Positions 8,127-16,779 of a stretch of DNA of 64,000 nt are shown piece by piece. Every line of letters begins with the position of its first letter. Within the stretch, counting starts at the first letter, position 1. Origin of the DNA: Plantactinospora sp039889035 (GTDB lineage: Bacteria; Actinomycetota; Actinomycetes; Mycobacteriales; Micromonosporaceae); the NCBI GenBank assembly GCA_039889035.1, contig JBDQQY010000031.1, positions 52,132 to 116,131 on the forward strand, written 5' to 3'. A program made the position numbers and the translations under genes. The notes under the pieces were generated by a model. The model ran no database searches. It saw nothing but the letters and a program-made list of their open reading frames with translations, and had not been told where the DNA came from.

Positions 8127-8930
8127 GTGGATTCCGCGACATCCTTCGAGCCGTTGACGGCGGCCGAGGGCGGACCGAGTCAGGTCATCCGTACCGGCCA
8201 GATCGTGCGGCGCGCCGCCAAGCCCTGGACCGGTACCGTGCACACCCTGCTGCACCACCTGGAAGAGGTCGGGTTTCCCGGCTCCCCCTGGGTGGTCGGT
8301 ACCGGCATCGACCGCAACGGCAACGAGATGCTGACGTACGTCGAGGGCGACATCATGCACCCCCGGGCCTGGACGGACGAGGGGATCTGGCAGGTCGGCA
8401 GGTTACTGCGCGAGCTGCACACCGCCACCGCGAGCTTCCGGCCACCGCCGGACGCGTCCTGGCAGCCGTGGTGGATGCACCGGGAGGGGCCCGACTCGGT
8501 GATCGGGCACTGCGACGCCGGTCCGTGGCACATCGTCGCCCGGGCCGGCCGGCCGGTGGCGTTCATCGACTGGACCCTGGCCGGGCCGGTCGACCGGCTC
8601 GACGAGGTGGTCGCCACCGGGTGGTGGAACGCCCAGTTGCACGACGACGACATCGCCGAACGCCACCACCTGGTGGACCCGGCGGGTCGGGCCCGCCAGC
8701 TACGGCTGTTCCTGGACGGCTACGAGCTGCCGGCGGCAGACCGGGCCGGCGTGGTCGGCCGGATGATCGAGCTCGCCATTCGGGACTGTGCCGCCGAGGC
8801 GACCCGGGCCCGGATCACGCCGGAGTCGACCGACCCGGCGCCGCTGTGGGCGCTCGCCTGGCGGGCGCGGGCCGCCGGATGGATGGTCCGGCACCGTACC
8901 CTGCTCGAACGCGCCGTCTCCGGCGGCTGA
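8127..8930 (+). CDS. Aminoglycoside phosphotransferase-family protein
   Basis: A 267-residue protein of the APH/choline-kinase-like fold. The catalytic loop reads GHCDAGPWHIV (His near 128, Asp near 130) and the metal-binding Asp lies in AFIDW. In most relatives the loop is HxDxxxxN; here the Asn position is His, which may weaken or change phosphoryl transfer. The N-terminal nucleotide-binding half is short. The substrate is unknown, and drug resistance should not be assumed. The GTG at 8127 has GAGGAG just upstream. It follows a possible leader peptide. Confidence 0.75.
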   Translation: MDSATSFEPLTAAEGGPSQVIRTGQIVRRAAKPWTGTVHTLLHHLEEVGFPGSPWVVGTGIDRNGNEMLTYVEGDIMHPRAWTDEGIWQVGRLLRELHTATASFRPPPDASWQPWWMHREGPDSVIGHCDAGPWHIVARAGRPVAFIDWTLAGPVDRLDEVVATGWWNAQLHDDDIAERHHLVDPAGRARQLRLFLDGYELPAADRAGVVGRMIELAIRDCAAEATRARITPESTDPAPLWALAWRARAAGWMVRHRTLLERAVSGG

Positions 8931-8984
8931 GCGACCCGGAGGCCGTCGCCGCGTTCCGGGCGGCGGCCTCCGGCCGCCCGGACG

Positions 8985-9527
8985 TCAGCGTGCCGGTGCC
9001 GCGATCGGCTTGCGCATCCGGACCAGTCGCACGGGTACGCCGCCGGCCGGGTCCTCGACCTGCTCGACCGGTACGAACCCCGCCGCCTCGTAGAGTGGCC
9101 GGCCGGCGAGCGTCGACATCAGTTCGAGCGTCCGGAAGCCCTCGGCAGCGGCGGCCGCCTCGCAGCGGGCGAGGATCAGCCGGCCGACGCCCCGGCGGGT
9201 GAAGTCGGGGTGGGTGTACATCGCCCGGACCTTGGCCGGGTTCTGGGCCGGGTCGAGCATCGCGGGATCCCGGCCCTGCGAGTGGTCACCGCCGTAGAGG
9301 GTGGCCCGGCGACTCCACCCGCCGCAGCCGGCGAGCCTGCCGGCCGACTCGACCACGAAGTAGGTGCCGTCGTCGATCAACTGGGTGTCGATGCCCATGA
9401 TCGAGCGGCTGGACTCGATCTGCGCCTCGTCGAGGAAGCCCTTCTGCAACTCGGCGATCGCGGCGTCGATCAGCGGCAGGAGCTCCGGTACGTCCGTACG
9501 CCGGGCGAGTCGGCTGGTCAGCGTCAT
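8985..9527 (-). CDS. GNAT-family N-acetyltransferase
   Basis: A 180-residue acetyl-CoA-dependent acyltransferase. The acetyl-CoA loop is visible as DFTRRGVGRLILARCEAAA, followed by GFRTLELMSTLAGRPLYEAAGF, the classic GNAT motifs A and B. The acceptor is unknown. The ATG at 9527 is preceded by GAGGAGG with short spacing; a longer start at 9566 lacks a ribosome site. Confidence 0.85.
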   Translation of the reverse strand: MTLTSRLARRTDVPELLPLIDAAIAELQKGFLDEAQIESSRSIMGIDTQLIDDGTYFVVESAGRLAGCGGWSRRATLYGGDHSQGRDPAMLDPAQNPAKVRAMYTHPDFTRRGVGRLILARCEAAAAAEGFRTLELMSTLAGRPLYEAAGFVPVEQVEDPAGGVPVRLVRMRKPIAAPAR

Positions 9528-9762
9528 GGCCCTCCTCGCAGGTGACCCCGTCGGGTCGTCATTCAATCAGCCCCGCTCCGCGAGGCACGGTTCGCCCGGG
9601 GCGCCGACGGGCTGGCCGATCGTCGGGTCCGACCCCCGGGGTCGTGCGGGGCAGGCATCCCGTCAGGCTCGGTCCCATGCCCCGTGGGACGGGGAATCGA
9701 GGCAGGTCGGTGGAGGATGGGTGTCGTCGAACACCGGCGAGGATCGCATTCGAAGGATGAGT

Positions 9763-11118
9763 ATGGACACCACCCACCCTGTCCACCCGCCGCCGCCGGG
9801 GAGAGCACCAGCCGCGTCCGGCACCCCCACCCACACATCGCGGTTGGGCTGGTTGGACGCGTTGCGCGGCATCGCGGCACTCGTCGTCGTGTTCGACCAC
9901 TCGTCGTACGCCTTCATGGCGGAACTGCGACCGGAGCTGATGGCCCAGTTCAACACCAGCCGGTACGGCATCATGGTGTTCTTCCTCGTCAGCGGCTACA
10001 TCATCCCCGCGTCGCTGGAACGAAAGGGCTGCATCAGGACGTTCTGGATCGGACGGATGTTCCGCATCTACCCGCTGTGGGTCGCTGTCGTCGCTGCGCT
10101 CCTCGTGGCCGGTTTGCTGGGCGTCGCCAACATCCGTGACTTCGGTCAGCAGAGCATGGCCACGGTGGCCCTCGCCCACCTCACGATGCTCCAGGAGCTG
10201 CTGGGTACGCCCAATCTCCTGCTCGTGCTCTGGACACTGTCGTACGAGATGGCCTTCTACCTGTTGGTGGTGGCTCTTTTCACCGTCCGCCTGCACCAGC
10301 GGTCGACGGCGGTCGCCGTTGTCCTGGCCGCGCTTGCCGCCGTGAGCGTGGCGGCGGGCCTCACGCTGCCGGCCTCGGCCCTCTCCGACAGGTTCGGCAC
10401 CGGCCCGCTGATCGCAGTTGTGCTGATCGCCATGGTGATCGCCGTTTTTTGTGCAAGCGCCGGGCCACCCGCGTTTCGGCTGTTCGGTGGCCTGTTGGGC
10501 GGGGTGGTGGCGCTCGTCCTGGTCCCTTTCAACGGCACGGTTCCGGTGTGGGAGGGCCTGGTGATCCTCGCCGTCATGTTCCTCGGCACCGCCGTCTACC
10601 GGGCCGAGAGCGGGCAGAGCACCTGGCGGGTCGCGGCCTGGACGGCCGGCGTGGTGCTCACCTGCGCCGTGGGAAGTGCGTACGCGTCCGGCGATGGCGG
10701 AAACTTCACCCGGCGCGGCTGGATCACGGCCTTTCTGCTGGCCGTGCTCACCTTCGGCGTCGGACTGGCGTTGCGGCACCGACGGATACCAGGCTGGTTG
10801 ATCGGACTGGGCACGATCAGCTATTCGGTCTATCTGGTGCATCCGCTGCTGCTGGCGGTGACCGACGGCACGATCGGCCGATGGCAGCAGAATAATCTCG
10901 GGCTCGAGGTGGCGTTCTATGCCGTGCTGATCCCGCTGTGCGTACTGACCTACCGTTACGTCGAAGCGCCGGGCCAGGCATGGGGCCGTAGGTTGGCACG
11001 CCGCGTTCAGCCGCCTTGGCCGGGGCGAGCGCCACAGGTGTCCGGGGATCTCCCGAAGAATGGCGCAACGCCCGACCCGATCGAGGCCCGGGGCGTTGCG
11101 ACGGTTCGACCCGACTGA
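9763..11118 (+). CDS. Acyltransferase 3 family membrane protein
   Basis: A 451-residue integral membrane acyltransferase of the OafA/YrhL type, which moves acyl groups onto sugars or lipids at the membrane. The family start is visible as RLGWLDALRGIAALVVVFDH (catalytic His of the RGIA...H motif), then FFLVSGYII, about ten hydrophobic segments, and a final YSVYLVHPLL. A basic C-terminal tail follows. The second of two close ATGs has the better spacing from GAAGG. The gene ends 37 bases before the left attachment repeat of the integrated element, so it is the last chromosomal gene on this side. Confidence 0.85.
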   Translation: MDTTHPVHPPPPGRAPAASGTPTHTSRLGWLDALRGIAALVVVFDHSSYAFMAELRPELMAQFNTSRYGIMVFFLVSGYIIPASLERKGCIRTFWIGRMFRIYPLWVAVVAALLVAGLLGVANIRDFGQQSMATVALAHLTMLQELLGTPNLLLVLWTLSYEMAFYLLVVALFTVRLHQRSTAVAVVLAALAAVSVAAGLTLPASALSDRFGTGPLIAVVLIAMVIAVFCASAGPPAFRLFGGLLGGVVALVLVPFNGTVPVWEGLVILAVMFLGTAVYRAESGQSTWRVAAWTAGVVLTCAVGSAYASGDGGNFTRRGWITAFLLAVLTFGVGLALRHRRIPGWLIGLGTISYSVYLVHPLLLAVTDGTIGRWQQNNLGLEVAFYAVLIPLCVLTYRYVEAPGQAWGRRLARRVQPPWPGRAPQVSGDLPKNGATPDPIEARGVATVRPD

Positions 11119-11155
11119 AGGGCACGAAATGTGCTCACCGCCCTAACCCTGGGTG

Positions 11156-11185
11156 CGACGGACGAGTCGACCTGTACGCCGGATT
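11156..11185. repeat. attL: left copy of the 30-bp attachment repeat
   Basis: Identical over 30 bases to 28176-28205, starting CGACGGACGAG and ending GCCGGATT, in the same orientation. It matches the 3' end of rnpB including the 3' strand of its P1 stem. Homology ends at both sides (ATGAAG here, TTGTGC at the right), so it is a short att core and not a second rnpB gene. Confidence 0.9.
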
Positions 11186-11237
11186 ATGAAGCTGAGACGC
11201 GCTCTGACCAGGGACGGAGCCCGGCGACAACCGCTGT

Positions 11238-11256
11238 GGGCCGTCGCCGGGCCGTC
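11238..11256. promoter_or_regulatory. Candidate integrase arm-type sites (left)
   Basis: Two copies of GGGCCGTC (11238-11245 and 11249-11256), 11 bp apart, lie about 50 bp inside attL. The same word recurs in the same orientation inside attR. The spacing of one helical turn and the presence at both ends suggest integrase or excisionase binding. Confidence 0.5.
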
Positions 11257-11325
11257 TGAGGACGACCAGGCCGCAGAAGTCCCCGCACGACCGATCGAGG
11301 CCAGGCTCATTACGTCCATCCAGTT

Positions 11326-12885
11326 CTACGTAAGTGCAGCTATCAGCTCGATAGCCTGCTCACGTATGCGCGGTTCCTCCAGCCACAAGCGAATCAGGAC
11401 ATTGGTAACGAGTTGCTGATCCAAGCCAAGCTGACGGGCAAGGTAGCGAGGCCAGTACTGATGATCGAGGAACTCGTGACCATCCATAGCAGCTAGCAAT
11501 GCATCCCCGCTGCGCCCTAAGGCGGCGGCGACCGTCATATGCTTCCTCGAAGCGAAGCCGAAAAGCTCCCGCTCCGGATCGACTTCGCCGGGCAACGCAT
11601 GAAGGCCCGACAGCCTCCCGATATGCGGACGCTGATCGGCGTCTAGCACGCCAAGCACTCGAACTCGCTGCGATTCAGACAAAATACGCACGCCAGCAAT
11701 CAGGTTGTCTTTCCCGCCGACCTGCACTATTTCGATGCCCGCACTCGATACATTGAGACAGCCAAAGATTCCAGATAGGACCGCAGCAGCCAAAGCATCT
11801 TCCACCAACACCAGCGCCGTAAGCGGCGCTTCCATGCCCACGGCCTGATGGACCTGCGCGAGAGACTCAGGTTCTAGGACCCGAATCTTTCCGCCAGGAC
11901 CACGGACGCACAATCTAATGTTGCTCACGGGAAACCGAGACAAGACTTGAGGAGAGTGGGAGGCCACGACTAGCTGGAGCTTTCGGTCCAGCGAACGACG
12001 AGCAACCTCGTCAATGAATGGTCGATGGCCACGCAATGCCAGGAAAGACTCAGGCTCGTCAAGTAGCAATAAGCACCCGGGATCAAGTCGCGCCTGATCC
12101 CAGAAAACTTGATGCACCCACAACTCACCCAGGCTGAGCGTCCCACTATCAGCAACGCGCCCTTCACTTATTGCAGTTACGAACGGGCGCTGCGCGTACC
12201 AATCATCCTCATCCTGAGTGTCCACAAGAATCGTCCGGACCTGGACAGACTCATACCTCCTGCCGACAATACTCTTGAGCGCCGCTAGCTCACTCGCCTT
12301 GAACTGCCGCTCACTAATGCACCTTTCCGGATTCCACCCGAAATTCTGGTAGTACCAGTCGAAGTCGCTGGCTAACTCGGCGGCACTATTGAAGGTGGGC
12401 CAAAAATCGACCGGCAGGAGTCTCGCCCAAACAGCAGAACGAGCCGCTTCATCAAGAGAGAGATCCACCACCGACCGTATCAACTCATCCTCAGCCAACA
12501 CAGCAACCTCAACTAGACCCGTTACCGGCCGAATACTAGATCGCCGATATTTGCGACCACCAACGAAGGGTGGAGTGTCGCTGCCGAATCCGAACACACT
12601 CTCAAGCAATCGGAGCAAGAGCGTTTTTCCTGAACCATGCGAGCCAACAACACAGGTTGCCGCACCAAGAGTTATCTCTTGTTCCTCGAAAATCTCGGAT
12701 TCGATAATTCGGATTGATTTGACCTGAATAGGCGGGTTTGTCGATAGCAGACGCCGCCAGACACGCGTACGCGCGTCCGTTTCGCCAGCGAACCTCATGC
12801 ATATACCTTGCCAGGGATCGCATACGGCGCCGACACAGGTCTTGCACAGACCTGCCGCTTTGACGACCCCAGCCCTCCTGATCAT
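11326..12885 (-). CDS. OLD-like ATPase with C-terminal TOPRIM nuclease domain (candidate defence gene)
   Basis: An ABC-type ATPase joined to a TOPRIM domain, the layout of OLD-family (overcoming lysogenization defect) nucleases, some of which protect against phage. Counting from the ATG at 12798: Walker A GSHGSGKT at 52-59, ABC signature LSLGE, Walker B CLLLLDEPES near 240, His switch VVASHSPQ near 276, then TOPRIM Glu in VLVEDALAAAV near 333 and Asp-x-Asp in GVLDADQ near 385. The ATG at 12885 overlaps the int stop (TGATG). The ATG at 12798 with AAGGT upstream gives a more typical N-terminus and may be the true start. There is no adjacent UvrD helicase, so it is not Gabija. Base composition is clearly less GC-rich than the rest of the element, suggesting separate acquisition. 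Confidence 0.75.
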   Translation of the reverse strand: MIRRAGVVKAAGLCKTCVGAVCDPWQGICMRFAGETDARTRVWRRLLSTNPPIQVKSIRIIESEIFEEQEITLGAATCVVGSHGSGKTLLLRLLESVFGFGSDTPPFVGGRKYRRSSIRPVTGLVEVAVLAEDELIRSVVDLSLDEAARSAVWARLLPVDFWPTFNSAAELASDFDWYYQNFGWNPERCISERQFKASELAALKSIVGRRYESVQVRTILVDTQDEDDWYAQRPFVTAISEGRVADSGTLSLGELWVHQVFWDQARLDPGCLLLLDEPESFLALRGHRPFIDEVARRSLDRKLQLVVASHSPQVLSRFPVSNIRLCVRGPGGKIRVLEPESLAQVHQAVGMEAPLTALVLVEDALAAAVLSGIFGCLNVSSAGIEIVQVGGKDNLIAGVRILSESQRVRVLGVLDADQRPHIGRLSGLHALPGEVDPERELFGFASRKHMTVAAALGRSGDALLAAMDGHEFLDHQYWPRYLARQLGLDQQLVTNVLIRLWLEEPRIREQAIELIAALT

Positions 12886-14072
12886 CAACGAAACACGGCG
12901 TCGATCGTTTGGCGTGTGCGCTCTTCGCTGGCTGGCATCAGGTGGGTGTACACCCGGAGGGTGAAGCCGGGGTCGGCGTGGCCGAGGTACGACGCGAGAG
13001 CCTTGATGCTCTCCCCCGCGTCGAGGAGCGCCGAGGCGTAGAAGTGGCGTAGCGCGTGCATCCCGGTCGCCCGGGTCGGCGTGATGCCGGCCGCCACGAC
13101 AGCGGGCCGCCAGCTCTTGCCGTCGAAGGTGCGTCGGTTGATTGCGCCGCGCCGGGTGGTGGTGAACAGCAGCGGCACCGTGACCCGCTCGTCGTCAGCC
13201 GGGTTCTCCCACGGCAGCGTGAGCGACAGCGGGGCGAAGTCCTCGACGTGCTGGCGCAGCGCCTGGGCGACGGAGTCGGGCAGAGGTACCCGGCGGTCCC
13301 GGTCGTTCTTCGGCAGGCCGAACACCAGCCGGGAACGGACGAGCTTGACCTGACGGCAGACATGCACCCATCCCGCGTCGAAGTCGATGTCATCGACCCC
13401 GAGACCAAGGATCTCACCCTGCCGCAGCCCGCAGCCGGCGCCCAGGTCGACCATGGCGCGGTACCGCTCGGCGAGGGCACCGCGGATTGCCGAAACCTGT
13501 TCGTACCGCCACGGCACGACCCGACGTTGCAGCGGTCGCGGAGCCTTGACCGACTTTGCCGAACACGGATTCTTGGCGATCCGTTCGTCATCGACCGCCG
13601 CGCCGAGGATGGTCCGCAGGTGCGCGAAGATCACGGATCGGGTCGCCGGGGCCAGCTTCCCGACCATGCTGGCGTCCCACTCCCGGACGTGGCCCGGCTT
13701 GATCGAGGCGAGTTGCCGAGAGCCGAAGAACGGCAGCAGATGCTTGCGTACCCGGAACTCCGTGACTTCCCGGGTCGACTCGTCGAACGACCTCGTCCGC
13801 AGCCAGGTTTCGGCGTACTCGGCGAAGGTCATCCGACCGGCGATCGGATCGATGTACGAGCCCCGCAGCTTGTCCGTCTCAGTCGAGACGAGGAACGCCT
13901 CAGCGTCCCGCTTGGCACGGTCGGGGAATGACCGGCTACGTTCCCGACCGGCCGGGCCGATGTAGCGGACCCGGTACCGGAGTCCCTTGCCGAACCGGTC
14001 GGACTTGACCCGTTCCTTACGGCCGCCAGGGTGCCGAACGATGTCGTACCAGCGATCTTCGACGTGTGCCAT
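12885..14072 (-). CDS. int: Tyrosine site-specific integrase
   Basis: A 395-residue phage-type integrase that should insert and excise the element at the 3' end of rnpB. Catalytic residues are visible: Arg in GCGLRQGE, HxxR as HALRHFYAS, LGHADP, and the nucleophile Tyr in LRVYTHLMP. An N-terminal SAM-like core-binding domain precedes the catalytic domain. The ATG at 14072 overlaps the excisionase stop (TGATG), and the int stop overlaps the next gene, so it belongs to the long leftward operon. AICE integrases usually lie next to an att site; here a 1.5-kb cargo gene separates int from attL. Confidence 0.95.
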   Translation of the reverse strand: MAHVEDRWYDIVRHPGGRKERVKSDRFGKGLRYRVRYIGPAGRERSRSFPDRAKRDAEAFLVSTETDKLRGSYIDPIAGRMTFAEYAETWLRTRSFDESTREVTEFRVRKHLLPFFGSRQLASIKPGHVREWDASMVGKLAPATRSVIFAHLRTILGAAVDDERIAKNPCSAKSVKAPRPLQRRVVPWRYEQVSAIRGALAERYRAMVDLGAGCGLRQGEILGLGVDDIDFDAGWVHVCRQVKLVRSRLVFGLPKNDRDRRVPLPDSVAQALRQHVEDFAPLSLTLPWENPADDERVTVPLLFTTTRRGAINRRTFDGKSWRPAVVAAGITPTRATGMHALRHFYASALLDAGESIKALASYLGHADPGFTLRVYTHLMPASEERTRQTIDAVFR

Positions 14073-14254
14073 CAGGCCGCTGCCTGCTGACGTACCCACG
14101 ACCGGACCGCATCCGGCTCGTACCGCAGGTGTCGACCGACCCGGGCCGCCGGCGGACCGTACTTAACCTTGCGCCAGCGGTACAGCGTCTCCGTCGGCAC
14201 CCGCAGGTACGCCGCCACTTCCCGAATCGTCCAGAGCCCATCGTTCGCCACCAT
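14072..14254 (-). CDS. xis: AlpA-type excisionase / helix-turn-helix protein
   Basis: A 60-residue winged-helix DNA-binding protein (LWTIREVAAYLRVPTETLYR, then GRHLRYEPDAVRSWV), the usual excision factor next to AICE integrases. It should bind the attachment region and turn integrase toward excision. Its start ATG overlaps the stop of the rep gene and its stop overlaps the int start, so rep, xis and int are translated as a coupled unit. Confidence 0.9.
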   Translation of the reverse strand: MVANDGLWTIREVAAYLRVPTETLYRWRKVKYGPPAARVGRHLRYEPDAVRSWVRQQAAA

Positions 14255-16005
14255 CACAGCTCCTCCCCCGTTGTGCTGCCTGTTCCCGTCGCCGATCCGT
14301 CCTCTGGTAGCTGGGCAGCCCGGTCCCGCGCGGCGAGGAGTTCGGAGCGCCACCGGGCACGCTCGCTGATCGACCGCAGCAGCCGGTGAGCGAGCGGCCC
14401 CACGTCGGGATCGTCGGGCCGGGCCAGTTCCCACGCGTGCCGGGCCGGTTCGACGGTGGCGCCCTGGTCGTCAACTCCGTCCAGGCCGACCGTCACGCCG
14501 AGCAGCGCCCGCACCCAGGCCCGCGCGTCGTGCTTGTGGTCGGAGAGCGTCTTGCCCGACCAATCGCGGGAGATGAGGATGCGCCGGCCGCCGATGCCGA
14601 GGGTGTCCCGCTGGTGCACCTTGCCCTTGCAGCGGCCCGGCTTGAGCCTCGCGTGCGCCTTCTTCGGCTGGACGCCGTAGAGCAGCCAGTTTGCACACCG
14701 GTCGGTGCACGGGGTCACCTGGAGTTCCTGCCACAGCCGGTCAAGGTGGGCACGCTGCCGACCAGTCGTGATCTTGTGGCAGTCGCCCGTGTGCTTGGTG
14801 ATGTACTTCGTGACGTACCGGATGGTCCGTTCCGCGTCTTCGGTGCCGGGCATGACGCCGCGCGCGTCCACCTGGGCGCCGAAGCGCACGACGTGTACCG
14901 GTTCCGCGTCCGGGTCGTCGTCGAGCGCGTCGAGCGCTTCCGTCCAGGTGGTCAGCGGGTCGCGGCTGTCCGGGTCGACCCAGGCCGACGCCTGCTCATC
15001 CCAGACCGGCAGCCGGTCGAGGGTGTACCGCTGCACGTCGGTCGACGGCCACCACACCTGGTGGTACGTAGCCGCCGCTACTGTGCGCAGCACCTCCCGG
15101 GGGATGGTGCCCCGGATGGCGAAGTGCGCGTGTGGGGCGAGTCGTCGTTGCGGCTCGACACACCCGGCGTACTGGACGTTCCAGCCCTCGCAGCGCCGGA
15201 GGTTCTGCCAGAACCGATCCAGCAGCCGGGGGAAGTGGACCGCGTCCCAGGCCGCCCGCCGGTAGTCGTACCGGTCAGGGTTAACCGGGGTGCCGTCCGG
15301 GCGGACCGGGCCGTACGAGTCCAGGGTGAGCGTCAACCACATCGACGGCCGGTAGGTCGAGCCGTCCGGGGCGGTGTACGTTTTCCCGACCGTGCGCCGC
15401 TCGACCTTGCGCCGAGGCAGCTCCGGAGCATCCTGCCGCCGTCGGGTGGAGCGCTTGCGGCGCCGGCCGGTGTCCTCGTCGCCCTGGTCGTCGTCGCCGG
15501 TCGAGTGCGGGGGTGCGACCCGTCCCCGGAGCCCTTCCGCCGCGATCGCCTCTTCCACCTCCCGGATTGCCTCGTCGATGTCGGCGACCTGGTCCAGCTG
15601 GGACGCCCGGGATGCCTCGTCGCGGGAGAACTCCAGGTGCCCGCGCAGCACGATCAGCACCTTCTGCTCCTCGGTCGCCGGTTCCGGGGGCGGTAGCGGC
15701 TCGTCGTCGCGGTGCCAGCCCTCTCGGATCTGCGCCTGCCGCAGCCGGCGGTTCTTCTTCGCGCACGGCGGACACTTGTCCTCCCGGGTCGCGCCGCACG
15801 GTAGGTCGATCACCTCGGTCAACCCGGTGGCGAGGTCGGTTCGGCGCATAGCCAGTGGACGGATGCACACGCCGTACTCGGTGGCGATGTCCCGCAGCAC
15901 GTCCACCGCACGGGGCAGGCCCATCCGCGCCGCCCGCGACCCCGGCCGAGGAGGCTCGACGACCGGGGCATCGGGGGCGAGGCCGGGCAACGTCGGTGCA
16001 GTCAT
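14254..16005 (-). CDS. repSA: RepSA-type replication initiator
   Basis: A 583-residue initiator for rolling-circle replication of the excised element. The HUH metal motif is visible as HAHFAIRG, and the nicking Tyr pair as YVTKYITK. A Cys-rich N-terminal segment (LPCGATREDKCPPCAKKN) looks like a zinc-binding part. A charged, low-complexity insert (DDDQGDEDTGRRRKRSTRRR) separates this from the catalytic half. Its length and the neighbouring xis/int match the pSAM2 family. Its ATG overlaps the DUF2637 stop (ATGA). Confidence 0.9.
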   Translation of the reverse strand: MTAPTLPGLAPDAPVVEPPRPGSRAARMGLPRAVDVLRDIATEYGVCIRPLAMRRTDLATGLTEVIDLPCGATREDKCPPCAKKNRRLRQAQIREGWHRDDEPLPPPEPATEEQKVLIVLRGHLEFSRDEASRASQLDQVADIDEAIREVEEAIAAEGLRGRVAPPHSTGDDDQGDEDTGRRRKRSTRRRQDAPELPRRKVERRTVGKTYTAPDGSTYRPSMWLTLTLDSYGPVRPDGTPVNPDRYDYRRAAWDAVHFPRLLDRFWQNLRRCEGWNVQYAGCVEPQRRLAPHAHFAIRGTIPREVLRTVAAATYHQVWWPSTDVQRYTLDRLPVWDEQASAWVDPDSRDPLTTWTEALDALDDDPDAEPVHVVRFGAQVDARGVMPGTEDAERTIRYVTKYITKHTGDCHKITTGRQRAHLDRLWQELQVTPCTDRCANWLLYGVQPKKAHARLKPGRCKGKVHQRDTLGIGGRRILISRDWSGKTLSDHKHDARAWVRALLGVTVGLDGVDDQGATVEPARHAWELARPDDPDVGPLAHRLLRSISERARWRSELLAARDRAAQLPEDGSATGTGSTTGEEL

Positions 16006-16583
16006 CGCACGATCCCGACGACCTGAGGCCGGTCCGGACGGACCACACCCAGCGGAGGCCGGACCGCCGACGGGACCAGCTCGGACGTGACGACAGGGGC
16101 AGGTACGTGGCTGGTCGGCTCGGACTGCCGAACAGGTTCCGGCTCTGGGGCGGACTGCTCGACGACGGTCGTCACCTGCTCGACGGGCGCCCGGTCAGCA
16201 GCGGCTTCTGGGGTCGCGGGTGCGCTGGACAGGACGACTTTGACCAGGGCGAGGAACGCCAGCGAGGGAACGGCGGCGACGATCCAGCCCCACACCGACG
16301 GTTCTGCTTCGGCGACCTGGGCCGCCAGGGACAGCAGCGCGAACCCGACCAGGAGGACGCCGACCAGGCCGACGGGCCGGCCGTTCCGGCGCCGGGCGCG
16401 GATTTCCAGGCCGAGGTAGATGGCCATCAGCTCGACGGCTACCGCGTTGGCCCAGCCGATCCAGTCGGGTTGGCCATGCGCGACGGTGAGGTCGTGGACG
16501 TGGGTGAAGGCAGCGGCGCCGGCCATCCCGCCGATGGCGAGCAGGATGAGCACTCGTGCGACGGATTCGGCCCGCTGTCGCAT
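16002..16583 (-). CDS. DUF2637 membrane protein (Spd-like)
   Basis: A 193-residue protein with four hydrophobic segments in the first 125 residues (ARVLILLAIGGMAGAAAF, WIGWANAVAVELMAIYLG, GLVGVLLVGFALLSLAAQ, VWGWIVAAVPSLAFLALV) and a Pro/Val/Glu-rich soluble tail. DUF2637 proteins are standard in AICEs and Streptomyces plasmids and are thought to help spread element DNA between hyphal compartments. The ATG at 16583 overlaps the preceding stop (TGATG). Confidence 0.85.
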   Translation of the reverse strand: MRQRAESVARVLILLAIGGMAGAAAFTHVHDLTVAHGQPDWIGWANAVAVELMAIYLGLEIRARRRNGRPVGLVGVLLVGFALLSLAAQVAEAEPSVWGWIVAAVPSLAFLALVKVVLSSAPATPEAAADRAPVEQVTTVVEQSAPEPEPVRQSEPTSHVPAPVVTSELVPSAVRPPLGVVRPDRPQVVGIVR

Positions 16584-16774
16584 CACTGCTGGCCTCCGTT
16601 CGACTTCTCCCGGATGGTCAGGTCGATACGGAGGCGCGGGCCGACTTTGTCGCCGTGGCGGTGGACGAGCGCCGCGATTCCGTGCAGCGCGGCGGCGACC
16701 TGGTCAGCTGGGCCGGCGATCTCTACGCGCATCGGCCGACGGAGTTTGTTGGCGAGTCGGGTGAAGGGGTTCAC
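16583..16774 (-). CDS. Small AICE protein (63 aa)
   Basis: Starts with GTG after GGAGGTAACCGCC and begins VNPFTRLANKLRRPMRVEIA, followed by an amphipathic segment DQVAAALHGIAALVHRHGDK. It has no membrane segment. Genes of this size and position are common between the translocase and DUF2637 genes of AICEs. The function is unknown. Confidence 0.7.
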   Translation of the reverse strand: MNPFTRLANKLRRPMRVEIAGPADQVAAALHGIAALVHRHGDKVGPRLRIDLTIREKSNGGQQ

Positions 16775-16779
16775 GGCGG

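Noticed and set aside
8127..8930. An aminoglycoside resistance gene
   Set aside because: The fold is shared by many kinases, the catalytic Asn is replaced and nothing in the context points to resistance.
11150..11190. A second, truncated rnpB gene at the left
   Set aside because: Only 30 bases match and the flanks diverge at once, which fits an attachment core and not a gene remnant.
11326..12885. Gabija or another two-gene ATPase-nuclease system
   Set aside because: No UvrD-type helicase or other partner lies beside the gene; the neighbour is the integrase.
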